Shown: positions 43,746 to 52,347 of the stretch, one piece after another
How the letters are laid out: the number at the start of each line of letters is the position of its first letter
How positions within the stretch are numbered: position 1 is the stretch's first letter
DNA from: CAVQGZ01 sp942491665
GTDB lineage: Bacteria; Actinomycetota; Actinomycetes; Jiangellales; Jiangellaceae
Direction of reading: 5' to 3'
Length of the DNA stretch: 64,000 nucleotides
NCBI GenBank assembly: GCA_942491665.1
Contig: CALOBR010000020.1
Span: 403,923 to 467,922, forward strand
Notes under the pieces: generated by a model
Told to the model about the DNA's origin: nothing
What the model saw: only the letters and a program-made list of their open reading frames with translations
The model's database searches: none
Program-made: the position numbers and the translations under genes

Positions 43746-44230
43746 GCCGAGGGCCACACCAGCGCCGTCGCGATCGCGGCGATCCCCTCGCCGCGACCGG
43801 TCAGGCCAAGTCCATCGGAGGTCGTCCCGGCAACCGACACCGACGCCCCCACCGCGGAGCCCAGCACGTCCTGCGCCTCGGCCCGCCGCGCGCCGATCTT
43901 CGGGCGGTTGCCCACCACCTGCACCGACACGTTGCCGATCTCGAATCCGGCCACGCGCACGACACGGGCGACCTCGGCCAGCAGCGCGACACCGCTGGCG
44001 CCCGCCCACTCCGGGCGGTCGGTGCCGACGACCGCACCGAGGTCGCCCAGATCGGATGCCGAGAGCAGCGCGTCACACGCCGCGTGCGCCGCGACGTCAC
44101 CGTCGGAGTGCCCTGCGCAGCCGGCAGGCTCGGACTCCCACAGCAGCCCGGCCACCCAGCACGGACGACCCGCCTCGAGCGGGTGCACGTCAACCCCGAC
44201 CCCGACGCGGGGCACCACCGGCGCACTCAC
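43742..44230 (-). CDS. ispF: 2-C-methyl-D-erythritol 2,4-cyclodiphosphate synthase
   Basis: IspF closes the cyclic diphosphate in the MEP route to isoprenoids. The 162-residue protein has the metal site GVDVHPL (Asp/His) and the signature SDGDVAAHAACDALLSASDLGDLG, then VVGNRPKIGARR. Length is normal. Its ATG overlaps the ispD stop. With ispD upstream it covers two consecutive-route enzymes (the second and fourth steps of the cytidylyl section). Confidence 0.96.
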   Translation of the reverse strand: MSAPVVPRVGVGVDVHPLEAGRPCWVAGLLWESEPAGCAGHSDGDVAAHAACDALLSASDLGDLGAVVGTDRPEWAGASGVALLAEVARVVRVAGFEIGNVSVQVVGNRPKIGARRAEAQDVLGSAVGASVSVAGTTSDGLGLTGRGEGIAAIATALVWPSA

Positions 44231-44949
44231 GAGAGGCCGCCGTGCGCGGCAGCACGCTGGGTGAGCACGGCGTCAGCCAGCACGAGGTCGAGCGGTCGGG
44301 TCACCTTGAAGGCGGCCTCGTCGCCGGGCACGACCGCCACGGCCACCCCGAGGCGTTCCACAAGCCCCGCGTCGTCGGTGGCATCGAGACATCCGTCGGC
44401 GACGGCACTCGCGTAGGCCCGGTCGAGCACGTCGCGGCGAAACCCCTGCGGGGTCTGGATGGCGCGCAGCGGCGCCCGGTCGACGGTGCCGACCACCCGC
44501 GCCACGCCGTCGTCGGAGGCGACCCGCTTCACTGTGTCCACCACGGGCAGACCCGGCACGACGGCATCGAGCCCGGCGCGCACCGCGGCGTCGACCGACT
44601 CCACGAGACCGACCGGTGTCAGCGGTCGGGCCGCGTCGTGGACGAGCACCACGTCGACGTCCGGGCCGAGCGTCATCAGCGCGTTCAGCACCGAGCGTGA
44701 CCGTGTCGGACCCCCAGCCACCACGCTCACCGCAGCGGCCAGATCGAGCTGGTCGACCACGCTGCGCACGTGTGCCACATCGTCAGGCGGTGCAGCCACG
44801 ACGACCCACTCGACAGGCCCGGCCGCGGCAAGCAGCCGCACCGAGTGCACGATCAGCGGCTCACCGTGAAGGTGCGCCAGCGCCTTGGGACCACCCGCCC
44901 CCAGACGCTCCCCGCGTCCGGCGGCCGGGACGACTGCGGCGGTGCTCAG
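44227..44949 (-). CDS. ispD: 2-C-methyl-D-erythritol 4-phosphate cytidylyltransferase
   Basis: The full-length protein (240 residues) begins STAAVVPAAGRGERLGAGGPKAL, the nucleotide-binding signature, and contains VLVHDAARPLT and APLRAIQTPQGFR. No ATG, GTG or TTG lies upstream in frame before the carD stop. The only suitable codon is CTG at 44949, whose last bases overlap that stop as CTGA. Thus ispD probably starts at CTG or is made by re-initiation from carD. Starting at the first GTG (44850) would remove the active site. Confidence 0.93.
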   Translation of the reverse strand: MSTAAVVPAAGRGERLGAGGPKALAHLHGEPLIVHSVRLLAAAGPVEWVVVAAPPDDVAHVRSVVDQLDLAAAVSVVAGGPTRSRSVLNALMTLGPDVDVVLVHDAARPLTPVGLVESVDAAVRAGLDAVVPGLPVVDTVKRVASDDGVARVVGTVDRAPLRAIQTPQGFRRDVLDRAYASAVADGCLDATDDAGLVERLGVAVAVVPGDEAAFKVTRPLDLVLADAVLTQRAAAHGGLS

Positions 44950-45428
44950 CTGGCGAGAACCTCGTCGAGCACGGCCTCAGCCTTGTCCTCGTTGGTCTTC
45001 TCAGCCAGCGCGAGCTCGCTGATCAGCACCTGGCGCGCCTTGGCGAGCATGCGCTTCTCGCCGGCCGACAGACCGCGTCCGCCTTCGCGGCGGGTGAGGT
45101 CACGCACGACCTCGGCCACCTTGATGACGTCGCCGGAGGCGAGCTTCTCGAGGTTGGCCTTGTAGCGGCGTGACCAGTTGGTCGGTTCTTCGACGTACGG
45201 CTCGCGGAGAACTTCGAAGACCTTGTCGAGGCCTTCGCGATTCACCACGTCCCGCACACCGACAAGATCGACGTTGTCAGCCGGAACACGGACGGTGAGG
45301 TCGCCTTGGGCGACCTTGAGAACGAGGTAGGTTCGTTCCACGCCCTTGATGGCGCGCGACTCGATTGCCTCGATGAGAGCAGCCCCGTGGTGGGGGTAAA
45401 CGACGGTCTCGCCGACATTGAAAGCCAT
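44946..45428 (-). CDS. carD: CarD family RNA polymerase-binding regulator
   Basis: The 160-residue protein matches mycobacterial CarD: the Tudor-like RNAP-interaction domain (MAFNVGETVVYPHHGAALIEAIESRAIKGVERTYLVLKVAQGDLTVRVPADN) and the helical DNA-binding domain with the conserved Trp in EEPTNWSRRYKANLEKL. CarD stabilises open complexes at rRNA and other promoters and is essential in mycobacteria. A TACGAT -10-like site lies about 45 bp before the start on the minus strand. It heads the ispD-ispF unit. Confidence 0.97.
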   Translation of the reverse strand: MAFNVGETVVYPHHGAALIEAIESRAIKGVERTYLVLKVAQGDLTVRVPADNVDLVGVRDVVNREGLDKVFEVLREPYVEEPTNWSRRYKANLEKLASGDVIKVAEVVRDLTRREGGRGLSAGEKRMLAKARQVLISELALAEKTNEDKAEAVLDEVLAS

Positions 45429-45616
45429 AGAGTGCTGACCCCTTTCGGTGACCTAATCGTAACACGCCCCGAACGTCCCGTCTGCCCGGTTGCGGAACAT
45501 CGCTGCAGGTCAGGGGCTTGACAAACCGCGAATCGCATGCAACGCGCGATCACCGTCACGCGCGTCATCCGCGTCGCGGGGTTTCCATCGTCGGTCGTAG
45601 CGGTCATGCTGGGGGC

Positions 45617-46354
45617 ATGTCTGGAGGGCTCGAGCAGGGACCTGGTCCCGGCGCGCTGCCCGACCCCGACAAGGTGCACATCCCGGACGACGCGTCCGCG
45701 CTCGAAGCCGACACCTGGGCCTGGCGGGCGCAGCAGCAGAGGGTTGGCCGCCCTGCTCCCTGGCTCGGTCCCGGTCGGTCGACGCCCTGGCGCGTCGCAG
45801 GGCGCATCGGGCCGATGCTGCTCGTCGCGGTGCTCCTGGTCGCCTTTCTCGCAAGCCTGGCCACGACGGTTCGGCCCGCGACACCGACGGCGCTCGGCCC
45901 CGCTGCATTGGCCACGACGCAGGCCCCCGACGGGCAGGTCGGCGGTCTGCTTCCCCGCGCGATCGTCGAGGTGGGCGGCGCCACCGTGCCGTCTCGTGAC
46001 CTGCGCCCCGCCGTGCTCGTCCTCGTCCCCGCCGCGGGCGTCGACGCCGCCCTGCTCGATTCCTTGCACCTGCAGGCGCAGGCCTATCGTCTGCGGCTGG
46101 GACTCGTCGGGCCGCCTGAACGTGCTGCGTTGCTGGAGGAGACCTCCGACGGTATCGCCGCCGGCACCACGCCCGTCGTCATCGATCCGGCCTCGGCGAT
46201 CGCCGACTCCCTCGGCCTGCCCGCCAAGGCCGACCCGGCCGTCGTGGTGGTCGGGCGCGACGGCCGCATCCACGAGGTCGTAGTCGACCCGCCCCCTGGC
46301 ATCCAGCTTCAGTCGGTGCTCTCGCGCGCCGCGAGCGGTGCCGACCCGGCCTGA
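45617..46354 (+). CDS. Single-pass membrane protein of unknown function
   Basis: The 245-residue protein has a cytoplasmic arm of about 65 residues, one transmembrane helix (IGPMLLVAVLLVAFLASLATTV), and an exported domain of alternating strands and helices (LRPAVLVLVPAAGVDAALLDSLHLQAQAYRLRLGLVGPPER, then TPVVIDPASAIADSLGLPAKADPAVVVVGRDGRIHEVV). That domain has the look of a thioredoxin-like fold without a CxxC. The ATG at 45617 is used since the upstream frame is not protein-like. The family is not recognised. Confidence 0.7.
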   Translation: MSGGLEQGPGPGALPDPDKVHIPDDASALEADTWAWRAQQQRVGRPAPWLGPGRSTPWRVAGRIGPMLLVAVLLVAFLASLATTVRPATPTALGPAALATTQAPDGQVGGLLPRAIVEVGGATVPSRDLRPAVLVLVPAAGVDAALLDSLHLQAQAYRLRLGLVGPPERAALLEETSDGIAAGTTPVVIDPASAIADSLGLPAKADPAVVVVGRDGRIHEVVVDPPPGIQLQSVLSRAASGADPA

Positions 46355-46439
46355 GCCTGGGCGTGACCCCCGTGGTGTGACACGGTCGTGACCCGGTTGT
46401 CGCGTGGTCGACGCCCGGCGCCTACTACGCTTCGTCACC

Positions 46440-47012
46440 GTGACACGCCTGACGCCGCTGAGCTCCCGCCGACTGGTGACCGTCCTCGCGGCGGTAGCTG
46501 CTACTACCGCCCTCACGGGGTGCGGCACCAACATCAACGCGCAGACGCAGGACTGGTACGACCCGACGGATGGCGCCGGCAACACCGCCGAGGAGTCCCT
46601 GAACGGCATGGCCATCCGCGACGTGCTCATCGTCTCCGACGGCACGGACGCCACCGTCACCGGGACGTTCGTCAACACGAGCCCCGACGTCGACGCCGTG
46701 GCGAGCATCGAGGTCGACGGCCGCAGCGCCACCCTGATAGGCGACCTCGAGGTCGCCCCCGCGCAGGCCGTGCGCCTCGGTCCGCCCGGCGAGGCACGAG
46801 CCCAGGTGGACGGCGCGAACATCGAGCCCGGAATCGTCGTCCCCGTGACCATCATCTTCGACACCGCCCCCGCGGCCGAGCTGGACGCGATCGTTCGTGC
46901 AGCGGAGGGCGACTACGCCGAGTCCGGCCCCGAGAGCGCCGCCGCCGAGGTCGATGAGGCCGAGAGCACGCAGGAGCTCGAGACGATCGAGGACGACGAA
47001 GGCGCAGAGTAG
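46440..47012 (+). CDS. Exported lipoprotein of unknown function
   Basis: The 190-residue protein begins VTRLTPLSSRRLVTVLAAVAATTALTGC, a lipoprotein signal with lipobox LTGC. It continues with a beta domain (MAIRDVLIVSDGTDATVTGTFVNTSPDVDAVASIEVDG...) that resembles the immunoglobulin-like folds of extracytoplasmic copper chaperones but lacks their His/Met ligands. The tail is strongly acidic. A TACGCT hexamer 8 bp before the GTG suggests a leaderless transcript. Genes of this sort stand beside carD and regX3 in other actinobacteria. Function unknown. Confidence 0.75.
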   Translation: MTRLTPLSSRRLVTVLAAVAATTALTGCGTNINAQTQDWYDPTDGAGNTAEESLNGMAIRDVLIVSDGTDATVTGTFVNTSPDVDAVASIEVDGRSATLIGDLEVAPAQAVRLGPPGEARAQVDGANIEPGIVVPVTIIFDTAPAAELDAIVRAAEGDYAESGPESAAAEVDEAESTQELETIEDDEGAE

Positions 47013-47042
47013 GCAGGCGGCCGACGGCGCTGCGCGTAGAAC

Positions 47043-47723
47043 CTACGGCTCGAACTTGTAGCCCAGCCCGCGCACCGTCACGATGTGGCGCGGCACGCCC
47101 GGGTCGGGCTCGACCTTCGCCCGCAGCCGCTTGACGTGAACGTCCAGCGTCTTGGTGTCGCCGACGTAGTCCGCGCCCCAGACGCGGTCGATCAGCTGCC
47201 CACGGGTCAGCACCCGCCCGGCGTTGCGCAGCAGCAGCTCGAGCAGCTCGAACTCCTTGAGCGGCAGCTTGGTCTTCTGCCCGTCCACGGTCACCACGTG
47301 GCGCTCGACGTCCATCCGCACCGGTCCGGCCTCGACCACGCTCGAGGCCAGGTCGTCCTCGACCGCCCCCCGCCGCAGCACCGCCCGCACCCGGGCAACC
47401 AGCTCGCGCGACGAGAAGGGCTTGGTGACGTAGTCGTCCGCACCCAGCTCGAGCCCGACCACCTTGTCGACCTCGCTGTCCTTGGCCGTCACCATGATCA
47501 CCGGGACGCTCGAGCGGGTTCGCAGGGCCTTGCACACCTCAGTGCCGGACATGCCGGGCAGCATCAGGTCGAGCAGGACGAGGTCGTGCCCGGTGCGGTC
47601 GAACTCGCTGAGCGCGGTGTCACCGTCGCCGGCCACCGTCACGTCGTAGCCCTCCTTGCGCAGCAGGTACGACAGGGCGTCGCTGATCGACTCCTCGTCC
47701 TCGACAACCAGTACGTGGGTCAC
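47043..47723 (-). CDS. regX3: OmpR-family response regulator RegX3
   Basis: The 226-residue protein has a receiver domain with the acidic pair VEDEE (8-11) and phospho-acceptor Asp52 in LVLLDLMLPG. A winged-helix DNA-binding domain follows (LPLKEFELLELLLRNAGRVLTRGQLIDRVWG...RLRAKVEPDP). The GTG start at 47723 overlaps the senX3 stop by 4 bp. In mycobacteria RegX3 is phosphorylated by SenX3 and activates phosphate-starvation genes. Overlap, order and phoU next door fit that role. Confidence 0.95.
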   Translation of the reverse strand: MTHVLVVEDEESISDALSYLLRKEGYDVTVAGDGDTALSEFDRTGHDLVLLDLMLPGMSGTEVCKALRTRSSVPVIMVTAKDSEVDKVVGLELGADDYVTKPFSSRELVARVRAVLRRGAVEDDLASSVVEAGPVRMDVERHVVTVDGQKTKLPLKEFELLELLLRNAGRVLTRGQLIDRVWGADYVGDTKTLDVHVKRLRAKVEPDPGVPRHIVTVRGLGYKFEP

Positions 47724-48976
47724 GGGGTTCCCTTCGTGACGTCGGCGGGCACACCGGCGGCGGGCCGGTCGGGTTCGGCGGTGCTTGCAGACACAGGATG
47801 CCGTGGAAGGCGCAGCGTGAAGGTGGATCCTGCGCCGTGCGAGCTCCACACGCTCACGTCGCCCCCGTGCGCCGCGGCGATGTGCTTGACGATTGACAGG
47901 CCGAGCCCGGTTCCCCCGGTGGCTCGCGACCGGGCCTGGTCGACGCGGTAGAAGCGCTCGAAGATGCGAGCGACCTCCTCTTCCGGGATGCCGATGCCCT
48001 GGTCGCTGACGGTGATCTCCACCGCGTCCGCACGCTCGCGCACCCCGACGGCGACCCGCGTGTGCTCCGGGCTGTAGGCCACCGCGTTGTCGATCAGGTT
48101 GTTGACGGCCGTCACCAGCTGGACCTTGTCGCCGATCACCTCGAGCCCCCGTGGGCCTCCGCGCACAAGGCGGATGTTCTTGGCCTCGGCCACCGAGCGC
48201 ACCCGGTCGAGGGCCTCGGCGATCACGCCGTCCACCGCGACGGCACTGGCCGACTCCACCGGGTTGTCGAACTGCAGACGCGACAGGTCGATGATCTCGT
48301 TGACGAGCTTGGCGAGGCGCGCTGACTCACGCTGCAACCGCTTGGCGAACCGGTGCACCGACTCGGGGTCGTCCGCGGCGTCCTCGACAGCCTCCGTCAG
48401 CAGCCCGATCGCGCCGATCGGCGTCTTGAGCTCGTGGGAGATGTTCGCGACGAAGTCACGCCGAGCCTCGTCGGCGCGGCTCGCCTGGGTGCGGTCCTCG
48501 CACAGCAGCAGCAACGCCCCGCCGGGCAGCTCGGTGGCTCGGACGGCGAGCACCGACGGGGCGTCGCCACGTCCGCGTTCCAGGGTGAGGTCAGACACCT
48601 GAGGTCGGCTCGAGCGCTGCGCCGCGGTGGCCAGACGGACCAGGTCGGGGTGCACCATGCCGCCGGGCCGCACCAGCCGGTAGGCGTAGGCGGACGGACT
48701 GAGCTCGATCAGGTCGAGGTTCTCGTCCAGCAGGATCGCGGTAGCGCGCAAGGCGCCGAGCACCGCCGCCACCTCGACCGGGGGCCGTTCCTCGTCATGC
48801 TCGTGGCGACGCCCGACGGTGCCGCGCAGCCATGCCCCGACGGCCAGACCGACGGCGAGCGCTGCCACGGCGACGGCCACGACGGCGAGGGACGACACAA
48901 GGCCGATGGTAGGCCCCGTGCCGGTGTTGACCGGGAAGGCGCCGCCCCCAGGGATATCGCTGACCTGCAAGTTCAT
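47720..48976 (-). CDS. senX3: Sensor histidine kinase SenX3
   Basis: The 418-residue protein has an N-terminal membrane helix (IGLVSSLAVVAVAVAALAVGLAVGAWL), a PAS-like domain (residues 70-160), the dimerisation H-box RRDFVANISHELKTPIGAI with the phosphorylated His, and the ATPase boxes NNLIDNAVAYSP, VSDQGIGIPEEE, IFERFYRVD and GGTGLGLSIVKHI. It has only one clear helix before the PAS domain, whereas mycobacterial SenX3 has two, so the true start may differ. The PHO-box-like repeats at 48971-49003 overlap the annotated start codon, which also argues for a start further in. Confidence 0.93.
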   Translation of the reverse strand: MNLQVSDIPGGGAFPVNTGTGPTIGLVSSLAVVAVAVAALAVGLAVGAWLRGTVGRRHEHDEERPPVEVAAVLGALRATAILLDENLDLIELSPSAYAYRLVRPGGMVHPDLVRLATAAQRSSRPQVSDLTLERGRGDAPSVLAVRATELPGGALLLLCEDRTQASRADEARRDFVANISHELKTPIGAIGLLTEAVEDAADDPESVHRFAKRLQRESARLAKLVNEIIDLSRLQFDNPVESASAVAVDGVIAEALDRVRSVAEAKNIRLVRGGPRGLEVIGDKVQLVTAVNNLIDNAVAYSPEHTRVAVGVRERADAVEITVSDQGIGIPEEEVARIFERFYRVDQARSRATGGTGLGLSIVKHIAAAHGGDVSVWSSHGAGSTFTLRLPRHPVSASTAEPDRPAAGVPADVTKGTP

Positions 48977-49003
48977 TGAGACTTGATCTGGAGTTCACGC
49001 TGC
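48971..49003 (+). promoter_or_regulatory. PHO-box-like 11-bp direct repeats
   Basis: Three 11-bp units follow one another: GTTCATTGAGA, CTTGATCTGGA and GTTCACGCTGC. Units 1 and 3 match the GTTCA core of the actinobacterial PHO box (GTTCACC repeats with 11-bp spacing) bound by PhoP/RegX3-type regulators; unit 2 is weak. They lie between the divergent senX3 and phoU genes. Confidence 0.5.
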
Positions 49004-49060
49004 GATCGCGGGGCGATCCCGGGCGGACGTACGCTGTCGACGGTCCGAGCACTGGGAGGC

Positions 49061-49732
49061 ATGGCACAGATGCGCACCGCATTTCACGAGCGCATGGACC
49101 ACGTCGTGGACCAGCTCGTGACCATGACCGGGTTGGTCGCCGACATGGTCGGCGAGGCCACTGCGTCGCTGCTCACCGCTGACCTTGAGAGGGCCGAGCG
49201 CTGTGTCACCGCCGACAAGGCGGTCAACGCGCTCCAGGCCGCGACTGACGAGAGCATCATCGACCTGATGACCCGCCAGGGCCCGGTTGCGACCGACATG
49301 CGCAGCCTGGTGGCTGCTCTTCGCATCACCACCGACGTGGAGCGCATGGGCGACCTCGCCGCGCACATCGCGAAGATCGCGCGCCGGCGCTACCCCGATC
49401 GCGCCGTCCCCGACCCCTTGGCCGACACGTTCGCCGGGCTGGGGTCGAAGGCCCAGACGATCGCGGAGAAGACCGGGCTGCTGCTGGCGTCCCGCGACAT
49501 CGAGCTGTGCGACGAGATCAAGCGCGACGACGACGAGATCGACCGGCTGCACCGTTCGATGTTCTTGGTGGTTCTCGACCACACGTGGCCCGGCACCGCC
49601 GAGCAGGCCGTCGACCTCGCGCTGATGGGCCGCTACTACGAGCGGTTCGGCGACCACGCCGTTCTGATCGCCGCCCACGTCCGGTACCTGATCACCGGGT
49701 CGTACGAACGCCTCGGGGTCCCCTCCCGCTAG
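49061..49732 (+). CDS. phoU: Phosphate transport regulator PhoU
   Basis: The 223-residue all-helical protein has two PhoU repeats, with the metal-binding-type motif TTDVERMGDLAAHIAKIA in the first and MGRYYERFGDHAVLIAAHV in the second. PhoU links the Pst transporter to the phosphate sensor kinase and damps the response when phosphate is plentiful. ATG 49061 is set by GGGAGG at 49054-49059. It is divergent from senX3/regX3, so all three Pho components share a control region. No pst genes are in the window. Confidence 0.95.
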   Translation: MAQMRTAFHERMDHVVDQLVTMTGLVADMVGEATASLLTADLERAERCVTADKAVNALQAATDESIIDLMTRQGPVATDMRSLVAALRITTDVERMGDLAAHIAKIARRRYPDRAVPDPLADTFAGLGSKAQTIAEKTGLLLASRDIELCDEIKRDDDEIDRLHRSMFLVVLDHTWPGTAEQAVDLALMGRYYERFGDHAVLIAAHVRYLITGSYERLGVPSR

Positions 49733-49734
49733 CA

Positions 49735-49757
49735 GGGCCCGCCGCTCGTGGGGGCCC
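49735..49757. terminator. Hairpin between phoU and gpmA
   Basis: GGGCCC at 49735-49740 pairs with GGGCCC at 49752-49757 between the convergent phoU and gpmA genes. The stem is short. Confidence 0.4.
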
Positions 49758-49761
49758 GTGC

Positions 49762-50517
49762 CTAGCGGCCTTGGTTGGCCACTGCCGCCGCTGCGGCTGC
49801 CGCCGCGTCAGGGTCGAGGTACTCCCCGCCCGGGGTGATCGGGTGGTAGTTGTCGTCCAGCTCGTACAGCAGCGGGATGCCGGTGGGGATGTTCAGCCCG
49901 ACGATCGCCTCGTCGGAGATGTCGTCCAGGTGCTTGACCAGAGCGCGCAGCGAGTTGCCGTGCGCTCCGACCAGCACGGTGTTGCCGGCTGCCAGGTCGG
50001 GGATGATCGCGTCGTACCAGTACGGCAGCATCCGGCCGACGACGTCCTTGAGGCACTCGGTGAGCGGACGGATCTCCGTCGGCAGCCCTGCGTAGCGCGG
50101 GTCGTCGAACTGGCTGAACTCCGAGTGCGCCTCGATGGGCGGCGGCGGGGTGTCGTAGGAGCGGCGCCAGAGCATGAACTGCTCCTCGCCGTACTGCTCG
50201 AGGGTCTCCTTCTTGTCCTTGCCCTGCAACCCGCCGTAGTGGCGCTCGTTGAGGCGCCAGTGCCGGCGAACCGGGATCCAGTGCCGGTCAGCGGCATGCA
50301 TGGCCATCTCGGTCGTGCGGATCGCGCGCCGCATCACCGACGTGTGCGCCACGTCGGGCAGCACGTCACGCTCGACGAGCATGTGGCCGCCGCGCTCGGC
50401 CTCAGCGCGTCCCTTCTCGGTGAGGTCGACGTCGACCCACCCGGTGAACAGGTTCTTGGCGTTCCAGTCGCTCTCGCCGTGGCGCAGCAGGATCAGTCGG
50501 TGCGTGCCCTCAGTCAT
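49762..50517 (-). CDS. gpmA: 2,3-bisphosphoglycerate-dependent phosphoglycerate mutase
   Basis: The 251-residue protein has the catalytic LLRHGESDWNAKNLFTGWVDVDLTEKG, the RHWRLNERHYGGLQGKDK block, and GAHGNSLRALVKHLDDISD with the second histidine. It interconverts 3- and 2-phosphoglycerate in glycolysis. 3-Phosphoglycerate is also the acceptor of GpgS at 11159, but the genes are far apart. The C-terminal tail is Ala-rich (AAAAAAAVANQGR). Confidence 0.96.
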   Translation of the reverse strand: MTEGTHRLILLRHGESDWNAKNLFTGWVDVDLTEKGRAEAERGGHMLVERDVLPDVAHTSVMRRAIRTTEMAMHAADRHWIPVRRHWRLNERHYGGLQGKDKKETLEQYGEEQFMLWRRSYDTPPPPIEAHSEFSQFDDPRYAGLPTEIRPLTECLKDVVGRMLPYWYDAIIPDLAAGNTVLVGAHGNSLRALVKHLDDISDEAIVGLNIPTGIPLLYELDDNYHPITPGGEYLDPDAAAAAAAAVANQGR

Positions 50518-50587
50518 GGGTTCGAGAGTAGTGAGCGCCCCCGCTGGTGCGTCCTGAGTTTGGGTGTTGCTCGCTTACCGTTGTCCG

Positions 50588-52312
50588 GTGATCGGACGGG
50601 TGCTGCGCGTGGTCGTCCCGCTGGCGCTGATCGTCGTCGTGGGGGCTGGGCTGTGGATGGCTTTCACGGGCTCGCGCGCTCTGGCCGCCGTGGACGACCT
50701 GCAGGCGGCCGCGGACGACGTCCAGGTGGCGATTGACGTCACCGACGTGCCCGCGCTGCGCTCGGCGGCCGCCGACGCGCAGGACGCTGCGCTCCGTGCG
50801 GACGACGCTCTCGACGGTCCGGGGTGGGGGTTAGTGGCCGCCATCCCCTACGTCGGGGACACCCCCGAGGTGGCTCGGGTCACGGCGTCGGCGCTGGCCA
50901 CCGCCGCTGACGGGTTGACCCCGCTGCTGGAGGTGTCCGACGTGCTCGACCCGGCGAGCCTGTACTCCGACGGCCGCATCGCGGTGGACGAGATCCGCGC
51001 CGCCGCAGGGCCCTTGTCGCTGGCCTCGGCCGACCTGGACGCCGCGGCGGCCGAGATCGCGACAGCGCCGACGGCCGCGGACGGCGCCTGGGTTCCGGCC
51101 TCCCTGGACGCCCAGCGCGCAGACGCCACCGACCAGCTCACCGAGGCGGCGACCGCCCTCGACACCGCCGCAGCCGCCGCCGACGTGCTGCCTGCGCTGC
51201 TGGGAGCGGACGGTCCGCGTCGCTGGTTCGTCGGGCTGCAGACGCCGGCCGAAGCACGCGGCACCGGTGGGCTACCTGGCAACTTTGTCGTGCTGCGCGC
51301 CGACGACGGCCAGCTGATCTTGGGCCGCACCGGCAGCAACACCGACTTCGACAGTCCTGCCCGAGCTGCCTGACCTCGGCGTGGAGTACGTGCCCCGCTA
51401 CGGCCAGGACCCACGCCTGTTCACCAACAGCAACGTCTCCCCGCACTTCCCCGCGCTGGCGTCCTGTGGCGGCCTTCTCGCCGACTCCTTCGCGCACGCC
51501 GCGTCGTCTGGGCACCGCGTCGTGGCGTTCGGCGCGCTCATCACTGCACCGGCCCCATCACCCTGCCGGACGGTCGCACGCTCGACGGCCCGGCGGCAGT
51601 CGACTTCGCCCTGTCCGGCGTCTACGAAGCGTACCCGGACCGCGAGGAGCGCAAGGTCTTCCAGGAGGCCGTCGCGACGGCGGTGTTCGACAGGATCACA
51701 TCCGGCGACGTCGCTGCGGATCGGCTGGTTGCCGCAGTCAGTGCGATCGTGAGCGAGGGACGACTGCAGCTGTGGAGCCCGCGGCCGAAGGAGCAAAGCG
51801 TTCTTCTTCGGTTGCCGACGGCCGCATCTCTCGGCTCGACTGATGGTCGCGACGTGCACCCGGTGGTCATCAACGCGTCCGGGTCGAAGCTCGACGCCTA
51901 CCTCGAACGCCAGATGCGATACGAGGTCGGGCGATGCCCAGTCGACGGTCTGGCCACTTCCACTGTCTCTGTCACGCTCACGAGCGCGATACCTGCCGAC
52001 GCCGACCTCGACCCTTCGTCCTTGGTAGGGCCCCGACCGGCCCGAGCCCGATCTCACGCCTCAGGTGCAGGTCCTTCCCATCGACGCCACGGTCCCGATG
52101 TCCTTGTTGCGACCGTCGTCGTCCCCGACGGACCTTCTTGGAGCAGGGGCGTCCCGCCACAGTCGTCACGGTCGACCTGCTGCCGCGGACCCCCTGACGG
52201 TGTCCCGTGAGTTCGTCGAGCCGGACTCCGACGTCGCTCCCACGCTGACGGTCCAACCGCTGGCCGCGCCGCCGACGTCGCCATCGTCGACGAGCCATGC
52301 ACGACCGGGTGA
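50588..52312 (+). pseudogene. DUF4012 envelope protein gene, multiply broken
   Basis: The first 262 codons (GTG 50588 to 51373) are intact: one transmembrane helix (VVVPLALIVVVGAGLWMAF), a helical region, and the DUF4012 core RRWFVGLQTPAEARGTGGLPGNFVVLRADDGQL. Then the frame changes repeatedly. Pieces recognisable as the same protein are VEYVPRYGQDPRLFTNSNVSPHFP (51380), TGPITLPDGRTLDGPAAVDFALSGVYEAYPDREERK (51553), ITSGDVAADRLVAAVSAIVSEGRLQLWSP (51697), FVEPDSDVAPTLTVQPLA (52212) and ADVAIVDEPCTTG before a stop at 52312. A stretch of about 35 codons after SPHFP is unlike DUF4012 in any frame. At least five breaks are needed. DUF4012 proteins are surface proteins of unknown function. Confidence 0.8.
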
Positions 52313-52347
52313 CGCTCTTCCTCCCCCGTCGCCCGGACGCCGAGCCG

